From Microbacterium sp. Gd 4-13 (lineage in GTDB: Bacteria; Actinomycetota; Actinomycetes; Actinomycetales; Microbacteriaceae): a stretch of 64,000 nucleotides of DNA. The notes below the pieces were generated by a model that saw only the letters and a list, made by a program, of their open reading frames with translations, did not search any database and was not told the origin of the DNA. Numbering within the stretch: position 1 is the first letter of the stretch; every line of letters starts with the position of its first letter. Made by a program: the position numbers and the translations under genes. Positions 45,118-56,282 of this stretch are shown piece after piece. The DNA is taken from NCBI RefSeq assembly GCF_003095395.1, contig NZ_QEIJ01000002.1, forward strand, positions 434,001-498,000, written 5' to 3'.

Positions 45118-45135
45118 CGATAATCGTTATTATCG
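45118..45135. promoter_or_regulatory. AT-rich 18-bp palindrome, candidate operator/promoter
   Basis: CGATAAT-CGTT-ATTATCG is a perfect palindrome 12 bases upstream of the DUF2975-like gene, in an unusually AT-rich patch with a further atcgttat repeat. Likely the operator of the small HTH protein. The rest of the gap to 45301 is the clpC leader. Confidence 0.5.
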
Positions 45136-45301
45136 ACTATCGTTATGCATCGATCTCGACACGTCAAGACGAACGCCGCTATGCCCCCAGCGAACACGGG
45201 TCCTCAGCTGTCGGGCCGTCGTTACTCTCGATGTACGGCGCGGGGCTGTGCGCCTGCCACCCCCACAACGCCTGTCAGCCCACACCGGAAAGGGACTGAG
45301 G

Positions 45302-47824
<2,523 letters not shown>

Positions 47825-47838
47825 CACGACCACAACGA

Positions 47839-47876
47839 ACGAAGGGGCGGATGCTGCGAAGCATCCGCCCCTTCGT
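47839..47876 (+). terminator. clpC terminator
   Basis: A perfect 17-bp stem (acgaaggggcggatgct with its complement) around loop gcga, 15 bases after the clpC stop. Confidence 0.85.
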
Positions 47877-47909
47877 CGTTCCGGTCTGTGCCGGGCGTAG
47901 GGTTGCAGG

Positions 47910-48419
47910 ATGACTTCGTACACCGTGCGTCCGGCTCGCACGGGTGACGTGCGAGCCATTCGCGATCTGCTCGAGCCGTTCGTGCAGCGGCGGATCCTTC
48001 TGGGCAAAGACCTCGTCGTGCTGTACGAGGCGGTGCAGGAGTTCGTCGTCGCCGAAGACGCCGACGGTCAGATCATCGGATGCGGCGCCCTCCACGTGAT
48101 GTGGGAAGACCTGGCCGAGGTGCGCACCCTGATCGTGGCCGATGGATGGCTGCACCGCGGCGTCGGCCGGCTGATCGTCGATGCGCTCGAGGATCGTGCG
48201 ACGACGCTCGGTGTGCGACGCCTGTTCTGCCTCACGTTCGAGGTCGGCTTCTTCGAGCGACGGGGATTCGCCCCCATCGGCGAGCAGGTCGTCGATCCCG
48301 ACGTGTACTCGCAACTCATCCGCAGTCCCGACGAGGGTGTCGCCGAGTTCCTCGATCTGGCGCACGTGAAGCCGAACACGCTCGGCAACACGCGAATGCT
48401 GAAGACGCTCAGAGCCTAG
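47910..48419 (+). CDS. argA: ArgA-like N-acetylglutamate synthase (GNAT)
   Basis: A stand-alone GNAT acetyltransferase like the actinobacterial N-acetylglutamate synthases, which make the first arginine precursor. YTVRPARTGDVRAIRDLLEP and LGKDLVVLYEAVQEFVVAED at the start, LAEVRTLIVADGWLHRGVGR (acetyl-CoA loop), then LFCLTFEVGFFERRGFAPIG. 169 residues. No other arg gene is nearby. Confidence 0.82.
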   Translation: MTSYTVRPARTGDVRAIRDLLEPFVQRRILLGKDLVVLYEAVQEFVVAEDADGQIIGCGALHVMWEDLAEVRTLIVADGWLHRGVGRLIVDALEDRATTLGVRRLFCLTFEVGFFERRGFAPIGEQVVDPDVYSQLIRSPDEGVAEFLDLAHVKPNTLGNTRMLKTLRA

Positions 48420-48464
48420 GCGCGCCGAACAGGTGCGGCGCGCTTGCGCGCCTACCCTGAAAGC

Positions 48465-49163
48465 ATGAGTGGTCCCACCCCTCGGCGCAGAAAGCACTCG
48501 CCCGCCGTCTACCGGCGTCGACGCCTCGTCGTGCTGCTCACGGCGTTGATCGTGGTCGCCGGTCTCGTGTGGCTTTTCATCGCGCAGCCGTGGCAGAGTT
48601 CCGCATCGACAGAGACCCTGCCGGTGCCGTCGTCGTCATCATCGTCGTCACCGCCATCATCGTCGACGAGCGAGTCGGCCGCACCCGAGGCTGACGCCGA
48701 GACGCCTGTGCCGGAGGCCGACGCCGAAGAACCGGCGCCCGACCTCACCCCCAGCGCGGAACCCTGCATCGCCGCCGATCTGCTCATCGAAGCGGTGACC
48801 GATCAGGCCGTCTACGCCGCCGGACAGAATCCGCAGCTGTCGATCCGTTTGACGAACCAGAGCACGACCGACTGCACGCTGAATGTCGGCACGAGCGCTC
48901 AGGCGTTCACGATCTCGAGCGGGCCCGACATCTGGTGGCGCTCGACCGACTGCCAGACCGAGCCGAGCGACATGACGGTACTGCTGTCGGCCGGTCAGCA
49001 GGTCACCAGCGCGACCCCGCTGACGTGGGATCGCACCCGCTCCTCGGTGGACACGTGCCAGGGTGACCGACCGCCGGCCGCCGGCGGTGGGGCCACTTAT
49101 CGACTCAGCGTCGCGATCGGCGGCCTTTCGTCGTCGAACACGGCTGCTTTTCAGCTCAACTAG
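48465..49163 (+). CDS. Membrane-anchored secreted protein, DUF4232-like
   Basis: A basic N-terminus (RRRKHSPAVYRRRRLVVLLT), one membrane segment (~23-42), a long Ser/Pro/Glu linker, then an extracellular beta domain with paired cysteines (PCIAADLLIEAV, TNQSTTDCTLNVGTSAQAFT, STDCQTEP, DTCQGDR). The DUF4232-like core is my best guess. 232 residues, start ATG 48465. Confidence 0.65.
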   Translation: MSGPTPRRRKHSPAVYRRRRLVVLLTALIVVAGLVWLFIAQPWQSSASTETLPVPSSSSSSSPPSSSTSESAAPEADAETPVPEADAEEPAPDLTPSAEPCIAADLLIEAVTDQAVYAAGQNPQLSIRLTNQSTTDCTLNVGTSAQAFTISSGPDIWWRSTDCQTEPSDMTVLLSAGQQVTSATPLTWDRTRSSVDTCQGDRPPAAGGGATYRLSVAIGGLSSSNTAAFQLN

Positions 49164-49314
49164 CTGTTTTGTCCCCCAAACGGAGGACAGACGGGCCGGA
49201 TGGCCGTAGATATTCTTGGGGTGTTCCCCGCAACGGGCGTCTCGTCACTGTCCCCAGCAGGTAGCACTCGACCGTCCCCAACGGCCCGAGTTCGAGCGTT
49301 CGCGGGAAGCAGTG

Positions 49315-49361
49315 GGCCCTCTCGAATCTTTCAGCCCCCAACTGGGCGATTCGAGAGGGCC
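49315..49361. terminator. Strong hairpin in 310-bp intergenic region
   Basis: ggccctctcgaatc pairs with gattcgagagggcc around a 19-base loop with ccccc, followed by CTTTCGCG. It may end the upstream gene or a small RNA: the preceding 49164-49314 stretch contains four G/C-run segments (ggggtgttcccc, gtcccc, gtcccc) and no gene. Confidence 0.55.
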
Positions 49362-49476
49362 TTTCGCGTCGTACGCAACGATGCGATCGGGTCGACGGTA
49401 CACGCCGCCTCCGGCCGTGTCGAGGGGGCCCGTCGTCGCCGGAGGAGCCCCGCGCCTCCGCGGGTAAGTTGGTGTG

Positions 49477-49884
49477 ATGCCCGGAAAGAAGCGCGGAAGA
49501 AAAGCCTCCGACCTCGAGTTCCGCAATACCGCCCTCACCGACGCCCTGCAGACGCAAGACATGGCCGCGGTCGCCTTCGCGCTGCGGCACGGTCCGACCG
49601 TGGCGCCGCTGATCCGGGTGGGTGCGCTCGACGACCCTCTCGACGCCGGTGACGTGTGGACCTATCGCGACCCGAACACGGGCGACGTCGCGCTGCTGCT
49701 GTTCAGCGACGCGGCGCACAAGCCCGAGACGCTGCCGCCCGACGTCGCGCTGCAGTCACCCGCGTGGCTGCGGGCGTTCCTCACCGCTCACGAGAACGAG
49801 ATCACGACGGTGTTCCTCGATATCGCGGGGCCGCACCCGCTGCAGTCGTCGCCGACCGATCTGCTGGCAGCGCTCGAGGCCTGA
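49477..49884 (+). CDS. Unknown SseB-like protein, 135 aa
   Basis: A small protein with a basic start (MPGKKRGRKASDLEFRNTAL) and an alpha/beta body (DVWTYRDPNTGDVALLLFSD, LPPDVALQSPAWLRAFLTAH). The strand-turn pattern recalls SseB N-terminal domains, but similarity is weak. I take ATG 49477; the preceding GTG is also possible. Confidence 0.55.
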   Translation: MPGKKRGRKASDLEFRNTALTDALQTQDMAAVAFALRHGPTVAPLIRVGALDDPLDAGDVWTYRDPNTGDVALLLFSDAAHKPETLPPDVALQSPAWLRAFLTAHENEITTVFLDIAGPHPLQSSPTDLLAALEA

Positions 49885-49932
49885 GCTCGCCCCGGGTCGA
49901 CCCCGCTGCCCGTTCGTGGCAGACTCGGCCCA

Positions 49933-50034
49933 ATGGAGTTCCTGATCGTGGGCGCCGTGTGCGCCGCAGGCCTCGTTTTTCCGGTGGCGCTGAGTCTCGC
50001 CGATCCGCGACGGCGGCGTCCGGGGCGCAACTAG
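49933..50034 (+). CDS. 33-residue membrane protein
   Basis: ATG 49933 starts MEFLIVGAVCAAGLVFPVAL, a single hydrophobic helix, followed by a basic tail (SLADPRRRRPGRN). The length and layout resemble small actinobacterial membrane proteins. No clear ribosome-binding site was seen. Confidence 0.4.
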   Translation: MEFLIVGAVCAAGLVFPVALSLADPRRRRPGRN

Positions 50035-50062
50035 CCCCCACCGCATCACCGACCCGCGTCGA

Positions 50063-51427
50063 TCAGAAGTCGGGCGTATCACCGCGCCGAGGGGCGTGAC
50101 GCACCTGCAGGTCGTTCAGGGCGCCGCTGAGACTCTTCGACCTGTCGTCGACGAGATGGCGGTAGCCGAGTCGCGCGGCTTCCGACCTCCGCTGCGCCGA
50201 CTGCGTGACCGGGCGGATCTCACCGGCGAGGCTGAGCTCGCCGACCGCGGCGGACTGCGGCGGAGTCGCCCGATCGTTCATCGCTCCCGACACGGCGATC
50301 GCGATCGCGAGGTCGGCGGCGGGCTCCACGAGCCGGACCCCGCCAACGGTCGAGACGTAGACGTCGTTCTTCGAGACGTCGAGACCGGTGCGCTTCTCGA
50401 GCACCGCGAGCACCATCGCGACCCGGGCCGCGTCTACGCCGCTGACGATCCGCCGTGGGTTGGGGGCCTGGGTGGGGATCGTCAGAGCCTGCACCTCGAC
50501 GGGCAGCGCGCGGCGCCCCTCGAGGGCGATCGTCACGCAGGTGCCGGGCACGGGGTCGCCGTGGCCGAGGAAGAGACTGCTGGGGTCGGGCACCTCGGTG
50601 ATCCCGTCGCCGGTCATGTCGAAGCATCCGACTTCGTCGGTGGGGCCGAAGCGGTTCTTCAGCGCCCGCACGAAGCGCAACGACGTCTGGCGATCGCCCT
50701 CGAACTGGCAGACCACGTCGACGAGGTGCTCGAGGATGCGCGGGCCCGCGATGGAACCGTCTTTCGTCACGTGGCCCACGATGATGACGGGGAGCCCGCG
50801 CTCTTTCGCGGTGCGGATGAGGGTCGAGGCGACCTCGCGCACCTGGCTCGGCTGACCAGCCGCGCCGTCGGACATCGACGACGACACCGTCTGCACGGAG
50901 TCGACGATGAGGAGCTCGGGCGCGACCTCGTCGACGTGACCCAGGATCGTCGCCAGGTCGGTCTCGGCGGCGAGATACAGCTCGTCGTGCAGGGCGCCGG
51001 TGCGCTCGGCGCGCAGGCGCACCTGTGCAGTGGACTCCTCAGCGCTGGCGTAGAGCACGCGTCGGCCGGCACGGGCGCTCTGGGCGGCGACCTCGAGAAG
51101 CAGCGTCGACTTGCCGACGCCCGGCTCACCGCTGAGCAGGATCGCGGCACCGGGAACGATGCCGCCCCCGAGCACCCGGTCGAACTCGCCCACGCCGCTC
51201 GTGCGGCGGGGTGCATCGGTGGTGTCGATCTGTGTGATGGGTCGTGCAGCGCGTGATGCCGTGGGGGCGACGGCGCTGATGGAGCGCAGGATGCCGGTCT
51301 GCTCGGCGACCTCGACGACGGTGCCCCATTGCTGGCATTCGGCGCAGCGCCCCGCCCACTTCGACGTGGTCCACCCGCACTCGGTGCACCGGTACGGCGC
51401 GGGCGGAGCGGAGCGTCGGGTGGCCAT
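50063..51427 (-). CDS. radA: DNA repair protein RadA
   Basis: A RecA-like branch-migration protein. The N-terminus has a C4 zinc finger (YRCTECGWTTSKWAGRCAEC), then Walker A LLSGEPGVGKSTLLLEVA, the RadA-specific KNRFGPTDEVGCFDM motif and a C-terminal Lon-like domain (NDVYVSTVGGVRLVEPAADL). 454 residues, full length. Confidence 0.97.
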   Translation of the reverse strand: MATRRSAPPAPYRCTECGWTTSKWAGRCAECQQWGTVVEVAEQTGILRSISAVAPTASRAARPITQIDTTDAPRRTSGVGEFDRVLGGGIVPGAAILLSGEPGVGKSTLLLEVAAQSARAGRRVLYASAEESTAQVRLRAERTGALHDELYLAAETDLATILGHVDEVAPELLIVDSVQTVSSSMSDGAAGQPSQVREVASTLIRTAKERGLPVIIVGHVTKDGSIAGPRILEHLVDVVCQFEGDRQTSLRFVRALKNRFGPTDEVGCFDMTGDGITEVPDPSSLFLGHGDPVPGTCVTIALEGRRALPVEVQALTIPTQAPNPRRIVSGVDAARVAMVLAVLEKRTGLDVSKNDVYVSTVGGVRLVEPAADLAIAIAVSGAMNDRATPPQSAAVGELSLAGEIRPVTQSAQRRSEAARLGYRHLVDDRSKSLSGALNDLQVRHAPRRGDTPDF

Positions 51428-51575
51428 GGGATCAGGCTAGCCCGCGCCTGCGACATCACGGCCGGTGTGCCGCCGCTCTTCGATCGCTCGCCGATGCGCG
51501 AGCGGGCCGCAGGACGTGGTTTGCTCGAGGGGTGCCGGGTCACGCACGCGGCCGGCAGATGCGCGGAGGTAGATG

Positions 51576-52559
51576 ATGGGGCCCACGGCCGAACTGCACG
51601 TACACATAGAGGGCACCCTGGAGCCGGAGCTTCTCGTCCGTCTCGCGCGCCGCAACGGCATCGACCTGCCGACCTACGACGTCGACGAGCTGCGGGCGAC
51701 CTACGCGTTCACCCGTCTGCAGGACTTCCTCGACGTCTACGAGGCGAACACCGCGGTGCTCCGCACCGAGGAAGACTTCGCGGAACTCGGCGATATGTAC
51801 TTCCGCCGCGCAGCGGCCGCGGGAGTGGTGCGCGCGGAGGTCTTCTTCGATCCTCAGGCCCACGTGCGGCGCGGAGTCCCGATCGAGGCGGTGGTCGGGG
51901 GCCTCGGAGCGGCCGTCGATGCGGCGCGCTCGCGGGGGATGTCGGCCGATCTCATCCTGTGCTTCCTCCGCGATCTCGGACCCGAGGCCGCGATGGAGAT
52001 CTTCGAGGCAGCGCTGCCGTTGCGCGACCGGTTCATCGGGGTCGGGCTGGACTCCACCGAGGTCGGCTATCCGCCGTCGCTGTTCCGCGACGTCTATGCG
52101 CGCGCCGCCGCAGAGGGACTCCACCGCGTCGCGCACGCCGGCGAGGAAGGCGGGCCGGACTACGTATGGGAGGCGCTCGACGTGCTCGGAGTGGAGCGGA
52201 TCGACCACGGCAACCGTGCCCTGGAAGACCCGGCGCTCGTGGCGCGGCTGCGCGACGACGGCGTCGCATTGACCGTGTGCCCGTTGTCGAACCTCGCCCT
52301 GCGCACCGCCCCGCCGGAGCTGTCGGCGCATCCTCTGCCCGTCATGCTCGAAGAGGGGTTGCTCGTCAGCATCCACAGCGACGACCCGGCGTACTTCGGC
52401 GGCTACGTCGACGACAACCTGCGGCAGGTGCGCGATGCCCTGCACCTGGATGACGAGACCATGCGGCGACTCGCGGAGAATAGCTTCGTGTCGAGCTTCG
52501 CCCCCCGCGCGCAGGTGGAGGGGTGGATCTCGCAGATCCGCGCCGGAGCGGTGGGCTGA
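51576..52559 (+). CDS. add: Adenosine (or adenine) deaminase
   Basis: A metal-dependent hydrolase that deaminates adenosine or adenine. Motifs: ELHVHIEGTLEPELL with two metal His, GVGLDSTEVGYPPSLF, VAHAGEEGGPDYVWEALDVL with catalytic His/Glu, RIDHGNRALEDPALVARL, CPLSNLALRT and VSIHSDDPAYFGGYV with catalytic Asp. The final motifs with SDDPAYFGGY favour the adenine/adenosine deaminase clade. The start is one of two tandem ATGs (51573/51576). Confidence 0.9.
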   Translation: MGPTAELHVHIEGTLEPELLVRLARRNGIDLPTYDVDELRATYAFTRLQDFLDVYEANTAVLRTEEDFAELGDMYFRRAAAAGVVRAEVFFDPQAHVRRGVPIEAVVGGLGAAVDAARSRGMSADLILCFLRDLGPEAAMEIFEAALPLRDRFIGVGLDSTEVGYPPSLFRDVYARAAAEGLHRVAHAGEEGGPDYVWEALDVLGVERIDHGNRALEDPALVARLRDDGVALTVCPLSNLALRTAPPELSAHPLPVMLEEGLLVSIHSDDPAYFGGYVDDNLRQVRDALHLDDETMRRLAENSFVSSFAPRAQVEGWISQIRAGAVG

Positions 52560-52560
52560 C

Positions 52561-53028
52561 GTGCGGGCGGCGAAGGTCACGCTGGGGCGACGGTGGATGC
52601 TGGTGCTGGAGCCCGGTGACGAGGTGCTCGCAACGGTCACGCGGTGGGCGGAGCGGGAGGGCGTCACCTCTGCCACGGTGGACATGTTCTTCGGCGCGCT
52701 GCGCAGCGCCCGCCTGATCGCGACGAACGGGTCGATGGACGACCCCGAGCCGCCGCTCCCCGACCAGGTCGAGGTCGCCTATCTCGAGGGCGTGGGAGCC
52801 GGATCGATAGGAACGGTGGGCGGTCGGACGGTCGTGCATCTGCACCTCGCCGCCGGCGCGAAGGGGGAGGGCGGGGCCGCGTACGCCGGCCACCTTCTCG
52901 CGGCCGAGACCCACTACACGCTCGAGATGGTGGTGCAGGAGGTGCTCGATCCGGTGTTCCGGCTCGAGCCCGACGCGGTGTTCGGCATCAACTGCCTGCA
53001 CTTCGACGAAGCGACGGCGGTGTCGTGA
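52561..53028 (+). CDS. PPC/DUF296 domain protein
   Basis: A single PCC domain of ~155 residues: RWMLVLEPGDEVLATVTRWA, VTSATVDMFFGALRSARL, TVVHLHLAAGAKGEGGAAYA and GHLLAAETHYTLEMVVQEV with the His residues that bind metal in this family. Found in plant AT-hook proteins and stand-alone in bacteria, where its role is unclear. It starts one base after the add stop, so it is co-translated. Confidence 0.85.
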   Translation: MRAAKVTLGRRWMLVLEPGDEVLATVTRWAEREGVTSATVDMFFGALRSARLIATNGSMDDPEPPLPDQVEVAYLEGVGAGSIGTVGGRTVVHLHLAAGAKGEGGAAYAGHLLAAETHYTLEMVVQEVLDPVFRLEPDAVFGINCLHFDEATAVS

Positions 53029-53095
53029 GCAGACGGCGTGGCAGACCCGCCCTGATCTGAACCCTCCGACGAGAGACTTCGGACAGCGCCCCGGG

Positions 53096-54052
53096 CTACG
53101 CGCCGCGCAGCGACTCAGCCACCGTCGACAGGGCGTCGGCCGAGCGCCGCAGCAGCGTGTGCTCGTGATCGGAGAAGGAGGTCTCGGGAATGGGGACCGC
53201 ACCGGCGGCACTCACGATCGAGGGCACCGACAGGGCGACGCCGTCGAGGCCGTGGAATCCGTTCAGCACCGTGCTGACGGGCATGACCGCGTGCTCGTCT
53301 CCGAGGACGGCCTCGACGATCCGCGCGCTGGAGAGGCCGATGGCGTAATTCGTCGCGCCCTTGCCCTGGATCACCTTGTAGGCCGCGTCGCGCACGTCGA
53401 TCGCGATCGCGTCGAGTTCGTCCTGTGTCATGCGGGGGTGGCCGGGGGCCTCCCACTCGAGGATCGGCACCGTGCCGATCGTCGCGCGCGACCACAGCGG
53501 GAACTCGGTGTCGCCGTGCTCGCCCACGATGTAGGCGTGCACGCTCGACGTCGACACCCCGGCGCGCTTGGCGAGGATCCACCGCAGCCGCGAGGTGTCG
53601 AGCACCGTGCCGGAGGCGAAGATCCGCTCGCGGGGGAGGTTCGTCGCCTCCTGCGCGAGCACCGTGAGAACGTCGCAGGGGTTGGTGACGATCACGTAGA
53701 TCGCGTCGGGTGCCGCTTCGAGCAGCTGCGGCATCATCGTGCGGAGGATGCCGGCGTTCGTGGCGGCCAGTTCGATGCGCGACTGCCCGGGGTTCTGCTT
53801 CGCGCCCGCCGTGACCACCACGACGTGCGAACCCTCGACGACCGACAGATCGCTGCCGCCGATGATGTCGCTCGTGCCGGTGAACTGCGTGCCGTGCGCG
53901 AGATCGAGCACCTCGGCCTCGACCTTCGCGGTGGCGATGTCGTAGAGGGCGACGTGCCGTGCCGACCCCCGGATCAACGCGGCATAGGCCACGCTCGATC
54001 CGACGCTCCCGGCACCCACGACGGTCAACTTCGAGTTCTCGATCACGCTCAT
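53096..54052 (-). CDS. ldh: L-lactate dehydrogenase
   Basis: NAD-dependent conversion of pyruvate and L-lactate. VVGAGSVGSSVAYAALIRGS is the Rossmann loop, then VVVTAGAKQNPGQSRIELA with the substrate Arg, VTNPCDVLT, GTVLDTSRLRWILAKRAGVS and VGEHGDTEFPLWS with the catalytic His. 318 residues from ATG 54052. Confidence 0.95.
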   Translation of the reverse strand: MSVIENSKLTVVGAGSVGSSVAYAALIRGSARHVALYDIATAKVEAEVLDLAHGTQFTGTSDIIGGSDLSVVEGSHVVVVTAGAKQNPGQSRIELAATNAGILRTMMPQLLEAAPDAIYVIVTNPCDVLTVLAQEATNLPRERIFASGTVLDTSRLRWILAKRAGVSTSSVHAYIVGEHGDTEFPLWSRATIGTVPILEWEAPGHPRMTQDELDAIAIDVRDAAYKVIQGKGATNYAIGLSSARIVEAVLGDEHAVMPVSTVLNGFHGLDGVALSVPSIVSAAGAVPIPETSFSDHEHTLLRRSADALSTVAESLRGA

Positions 54053-54267
54053 GCGCTCAGTTTCGCAGGGGGCGGGTCGCGGCGCAGGTCTTTTGTCTCG
54101 ACGGTGACCGACCGCCCCGAGGCCCAGGGCCGTGGGCTCGTGTGGCGGAGTCCGTCCCTGTCCGTGCGGCGTGATCGCGGGGCGGCGGAGGTCGTCGAGA
54201 TGGGCTGAGCGGATGCTGCGCTCGCCCCGGTTCGCGCGAGCCCGTGGCGTGTCGTAAGCTGGTCGGC

Positions 54268-54355
54268 GGTGACGTGTCCGAGCGGCCGAAGGTGCAACTC
54301 TCGAAAAGTTGTGTAGGGTAACCCCCTACCGTGGGTTCAAATCCCACCGTCACCG
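54268..54355 (+). tRNA. tRNA-Ser (CGA)
   Basis: An 88-base class II tRNA: acceptor GGTGACG with CGTCACC, anticodon stem CAACT/AGTTG with loop CTCGAAA (anticodon CGA), a long variable arm (TGTAGGGTAACCCCCTAC) and discriminator G. CCA is encoded at 54356-54358. It marks the border to the accessory region on the right. Confidence 0.96.
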
Positions 54356-54371
54356 CCAGTTTTACCAGATC

Positions 54372-54396
54372 AGCGCCCCTTTTGCGGGCGCTTTTC
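54372..54396 (+). terminator. tRNA-Ser terminator
   Basis: agcgccc pairs with gggcgct around ctttt-gc and is followed by TTTTC. It is 14 bases after the encoded CCA. Confidence 0.85.
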
Positions 54397-54414
54397 TGCG
54401 TCCTGGGCATGGAA

Positions 54415-54445
54415 GTGGGCAAATCTTTACCCAAATCTTGCCCAC
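54415..54445. repeat. Inverted repeat GTGGGCAA...TTGCCCAC next to tRNA-Ser
   Basis: Two 8-base arms around a 15-base spacer that itself contains a partial repeat (aaatcttta / aaatct). Such AT-richer repeats next to a tRNA 3' end are often integrase arm sites or attachment remnants. The rest of 54446-54604 shows no gene. Confidence 0.4.
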
Positions 54446-54604
54446 GAGGCCATCGCGAGGCGGTCTCGATGCTTCTGAACCCCGGAATTACGCGGTTGCG
54501 CCCTCGCATATGAAAGGGTCGACACGCCGTACCTGCGGTGGGACGGGCACTCTCAGCCAGTCGGCCGACTCGTGGTCAAACGGGTGCTGCCATGCCCCCA
54601 CCGC

Positions 54605-55405
54605 TCAGCCAAGCGCCACCAGCCCGAGGGCCCCGGCTGCTTCGGGTTCGGCGAGCAGCATGCGGTAGGTCAGGTGCTCGCGGTTCAAGAACCACGCCAG
54701 CATCCCCTCGTCGACCCACGTGCCGGGGTAACCGCCATCGGTCGCCACCCTTCGCACTTCGCTGCGCCGCTGGCTGAAGCTGCGCTGGGTGAGGTTGCGT
54801 AGCGTCGCATCGGTCAGCGGGCGGGGCGAGACGCAGGGGCGCAGGCTCAAGAACTCGCGGAAGATGTGGGCGATCGTGGTGAGATGCGGTGGGGTGAGCT
54901 CGACACGGGTGTGAACGACGGGCGGCGAGATCGCGAGGTCTCCGGTTCCCGTCGAAATGCCCTGCGGCGCGGGAATCGGCTCGCCCGAGCTCATCACCTC
55001 GAAGAGAAGCCAGCAGGAATCTTCGTTACGCGGATGCTGAAGCTGAAGCGTCTGAGTCCGAGCCTTGCCGTTGCGCACCCACCAGAGGCCGTCGCCGAGC
55101 GCGCGACGGGCCGCGTGTCCGTGCAGACCCGCGGGGATCTCGGTGTCGTTGGCCTCGCCGAAGCCCCACCGGCGGTACACGAGACCGTGCGTCTGCGAGA
55201 GATTCTCAAGATAGACCACGCCGTCGAATAGGGCGAGGCGCCCGGCCCGCGAGCTGATGTGCGTATACGTCTCGCCCTCGGCGTTGACAAGGCGCACGCG
55301 ACTGCGCGATGACGAACCGAACTCGACGGCGTGCCCGTGGTTCGACAGCACGGCGGCGCCCTGCCGATGAGCGCCCACGTGCGGAATGACCCGTGCGTGT
55401 CGCAT
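54605..55405 (-). CDS. FHA-like protein with C-terminal helical domain
   Basis: A 266-residue protein from ATG 55405. The first ~140 residues look like a divergent FHA fold: THISSRAGRLALF followed by VVYLENLSQTHGLVYRR, corresponding to the S-R-x-H and N-x-S-x-T-x-G motifs (phosphopeptide binding), with G/N replaced in part. The C-terminal ~90 residues hold a helical domain (IAHIFREFLSLRPCVSPRPL, TLRNLTQRSFSQRRSEVRRV) that may bind DNA or protein. Its start overlaps the stop of the membrane FHA gene by one base (TGATG), so the two are translated together. Confidence 0.65.
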   Translation of the reverse strand: MRHARVIPHVGAHRQGAAVLSNHGHAVEFGSSSRSRVRLVNAEGETYTHISSRAGRLALFDGVVYLENLSQTHGLVYRRWGFGEANDTEIPAGLHGHAARRALGDGLWWVRNGKARTQTLQLQHPRNEDSCWLLFEVMSSGEPIPAPQGISTGTGDLAISPPVVHTRVELTPPHLTTIAHIFREFLSLRPCVSPRPLTDATLRNLTQRSFSQRRSEVRRVATDGGYPGTWVDEGMLAWFLNREHLTYRMLLAEPEAAGALGLVALG

Positions 55406-56163
55406 CACGTCACCACGAAGACGCAGTCAAGGTCGGCGAAACGCACGACGGCTCCGTCGGCGAGGCGCGCGGTGGTGTCGCGGCCGACCCGCCCGCCCTG
55501 CACCCAGGTGCCGTTCGAAGAGTGGTCGGTGACTTGCCACCCGCTCGTGCTCCACGCGATCGTGGCGTGACGGCCGCTCGCGTGACGGCTGGTGAGTCGG
55601 ATGTCACACGTCTGCAGCCTGCCGACGACGGCGCGCTCGGTGATGCGCTGTCGGGTGCCGTTCATGATCAGCCAGGCGCGGTGCGCGGCGTCGGGCTTCG
55701 GCGCGCTCAGCAGTGCGCTGCGCACGTCGGCACCCAGCACGACCGTGGCCTTCTCAGAGCTCGCAGAGATCACGACCGCTCCCCCGTGGCGCACTGCGGG
55801 CACCTCGCGCAGTAACAGCCGCACGCCCGCGGTCGGCACACCCAATTCGCGCAGACGTTCGTTCACCGCTGCTTCAAGGCCGGAGCGCTGCGCACGCACG
55901 GCACGGTAGTCGCGGTCGGACACCCCCACTTCCACGCCGGTGGGCAGCTCAACGGCGTTTCGTGCACGCGTGAGCACCGTGTCGGCGGCGACAGCCACCA
56001 CACGCGCTCCCAATGCGCCGTACTCCTCGGCGGATGTTTCGTCCCCCGACATTCGCGAACCCCCCGGGTTGCGACGATAGCGCGACTTTAGCCGCATCGC
56101 TGCGTAGATGACTCCCGCCAAGATCAGCGAGATCACCAGGATGCCGATCACGGTCTCGAACAC
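55405..56163 (-). CDS. Membrane-anchored FHA-domain protein
   Basis: A single N-terminal membrane helix (VIGILVISLILAGVIYAAMR) is followed by a ~140-residue unknown cytoplasmic domain and a C-terminal FHA domain: VVGRLQTCDIRLTS (Gly-Arg 181-182), SGRHATIAW (Ser196...His199) and SSNGTWVQGG (Asn217-Gly218), all key phosphothreonine-binding residues. It sits divergent to a PP2C/kinase pair with a ~119-bp common control region. Likely reads phosphorylation by the neighbouring kinase. Confidence 0.85.
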   Translation of the reverse strand: MFETVIGILVISLILAGVIYAAMRLKSRYRRNPGGSRMSGDETSAEEYGALGARVVAVAADTVLTRARNAVELPTGVEVGVSDRDYRAVRAQRSGLEAAVNERLRELGVPTAGVRLLLREVPAVRHGGAVVISASSEKATVVLGADVRSALLSAPKPDAAHRAWLIMNGTRQRITERAVVGRLQTCDIRLTSRHASGRHATIAWSTSGWQVTDHSSNGTWVQGGRVGRDTTARLADGAVVRFADLDCVFVVT

Positions 56164-56282
56164 GACTGCCTCCTTCGTCGGCGCGATTGTTCACTGCCTA
56201 ATCTGGCGACGAATCGGGGCACGGCAGCCGGTCGGCGGGGAATGCCCCGCAAACGGAGGATGCCGGCAAATCCGCGGGCAGG

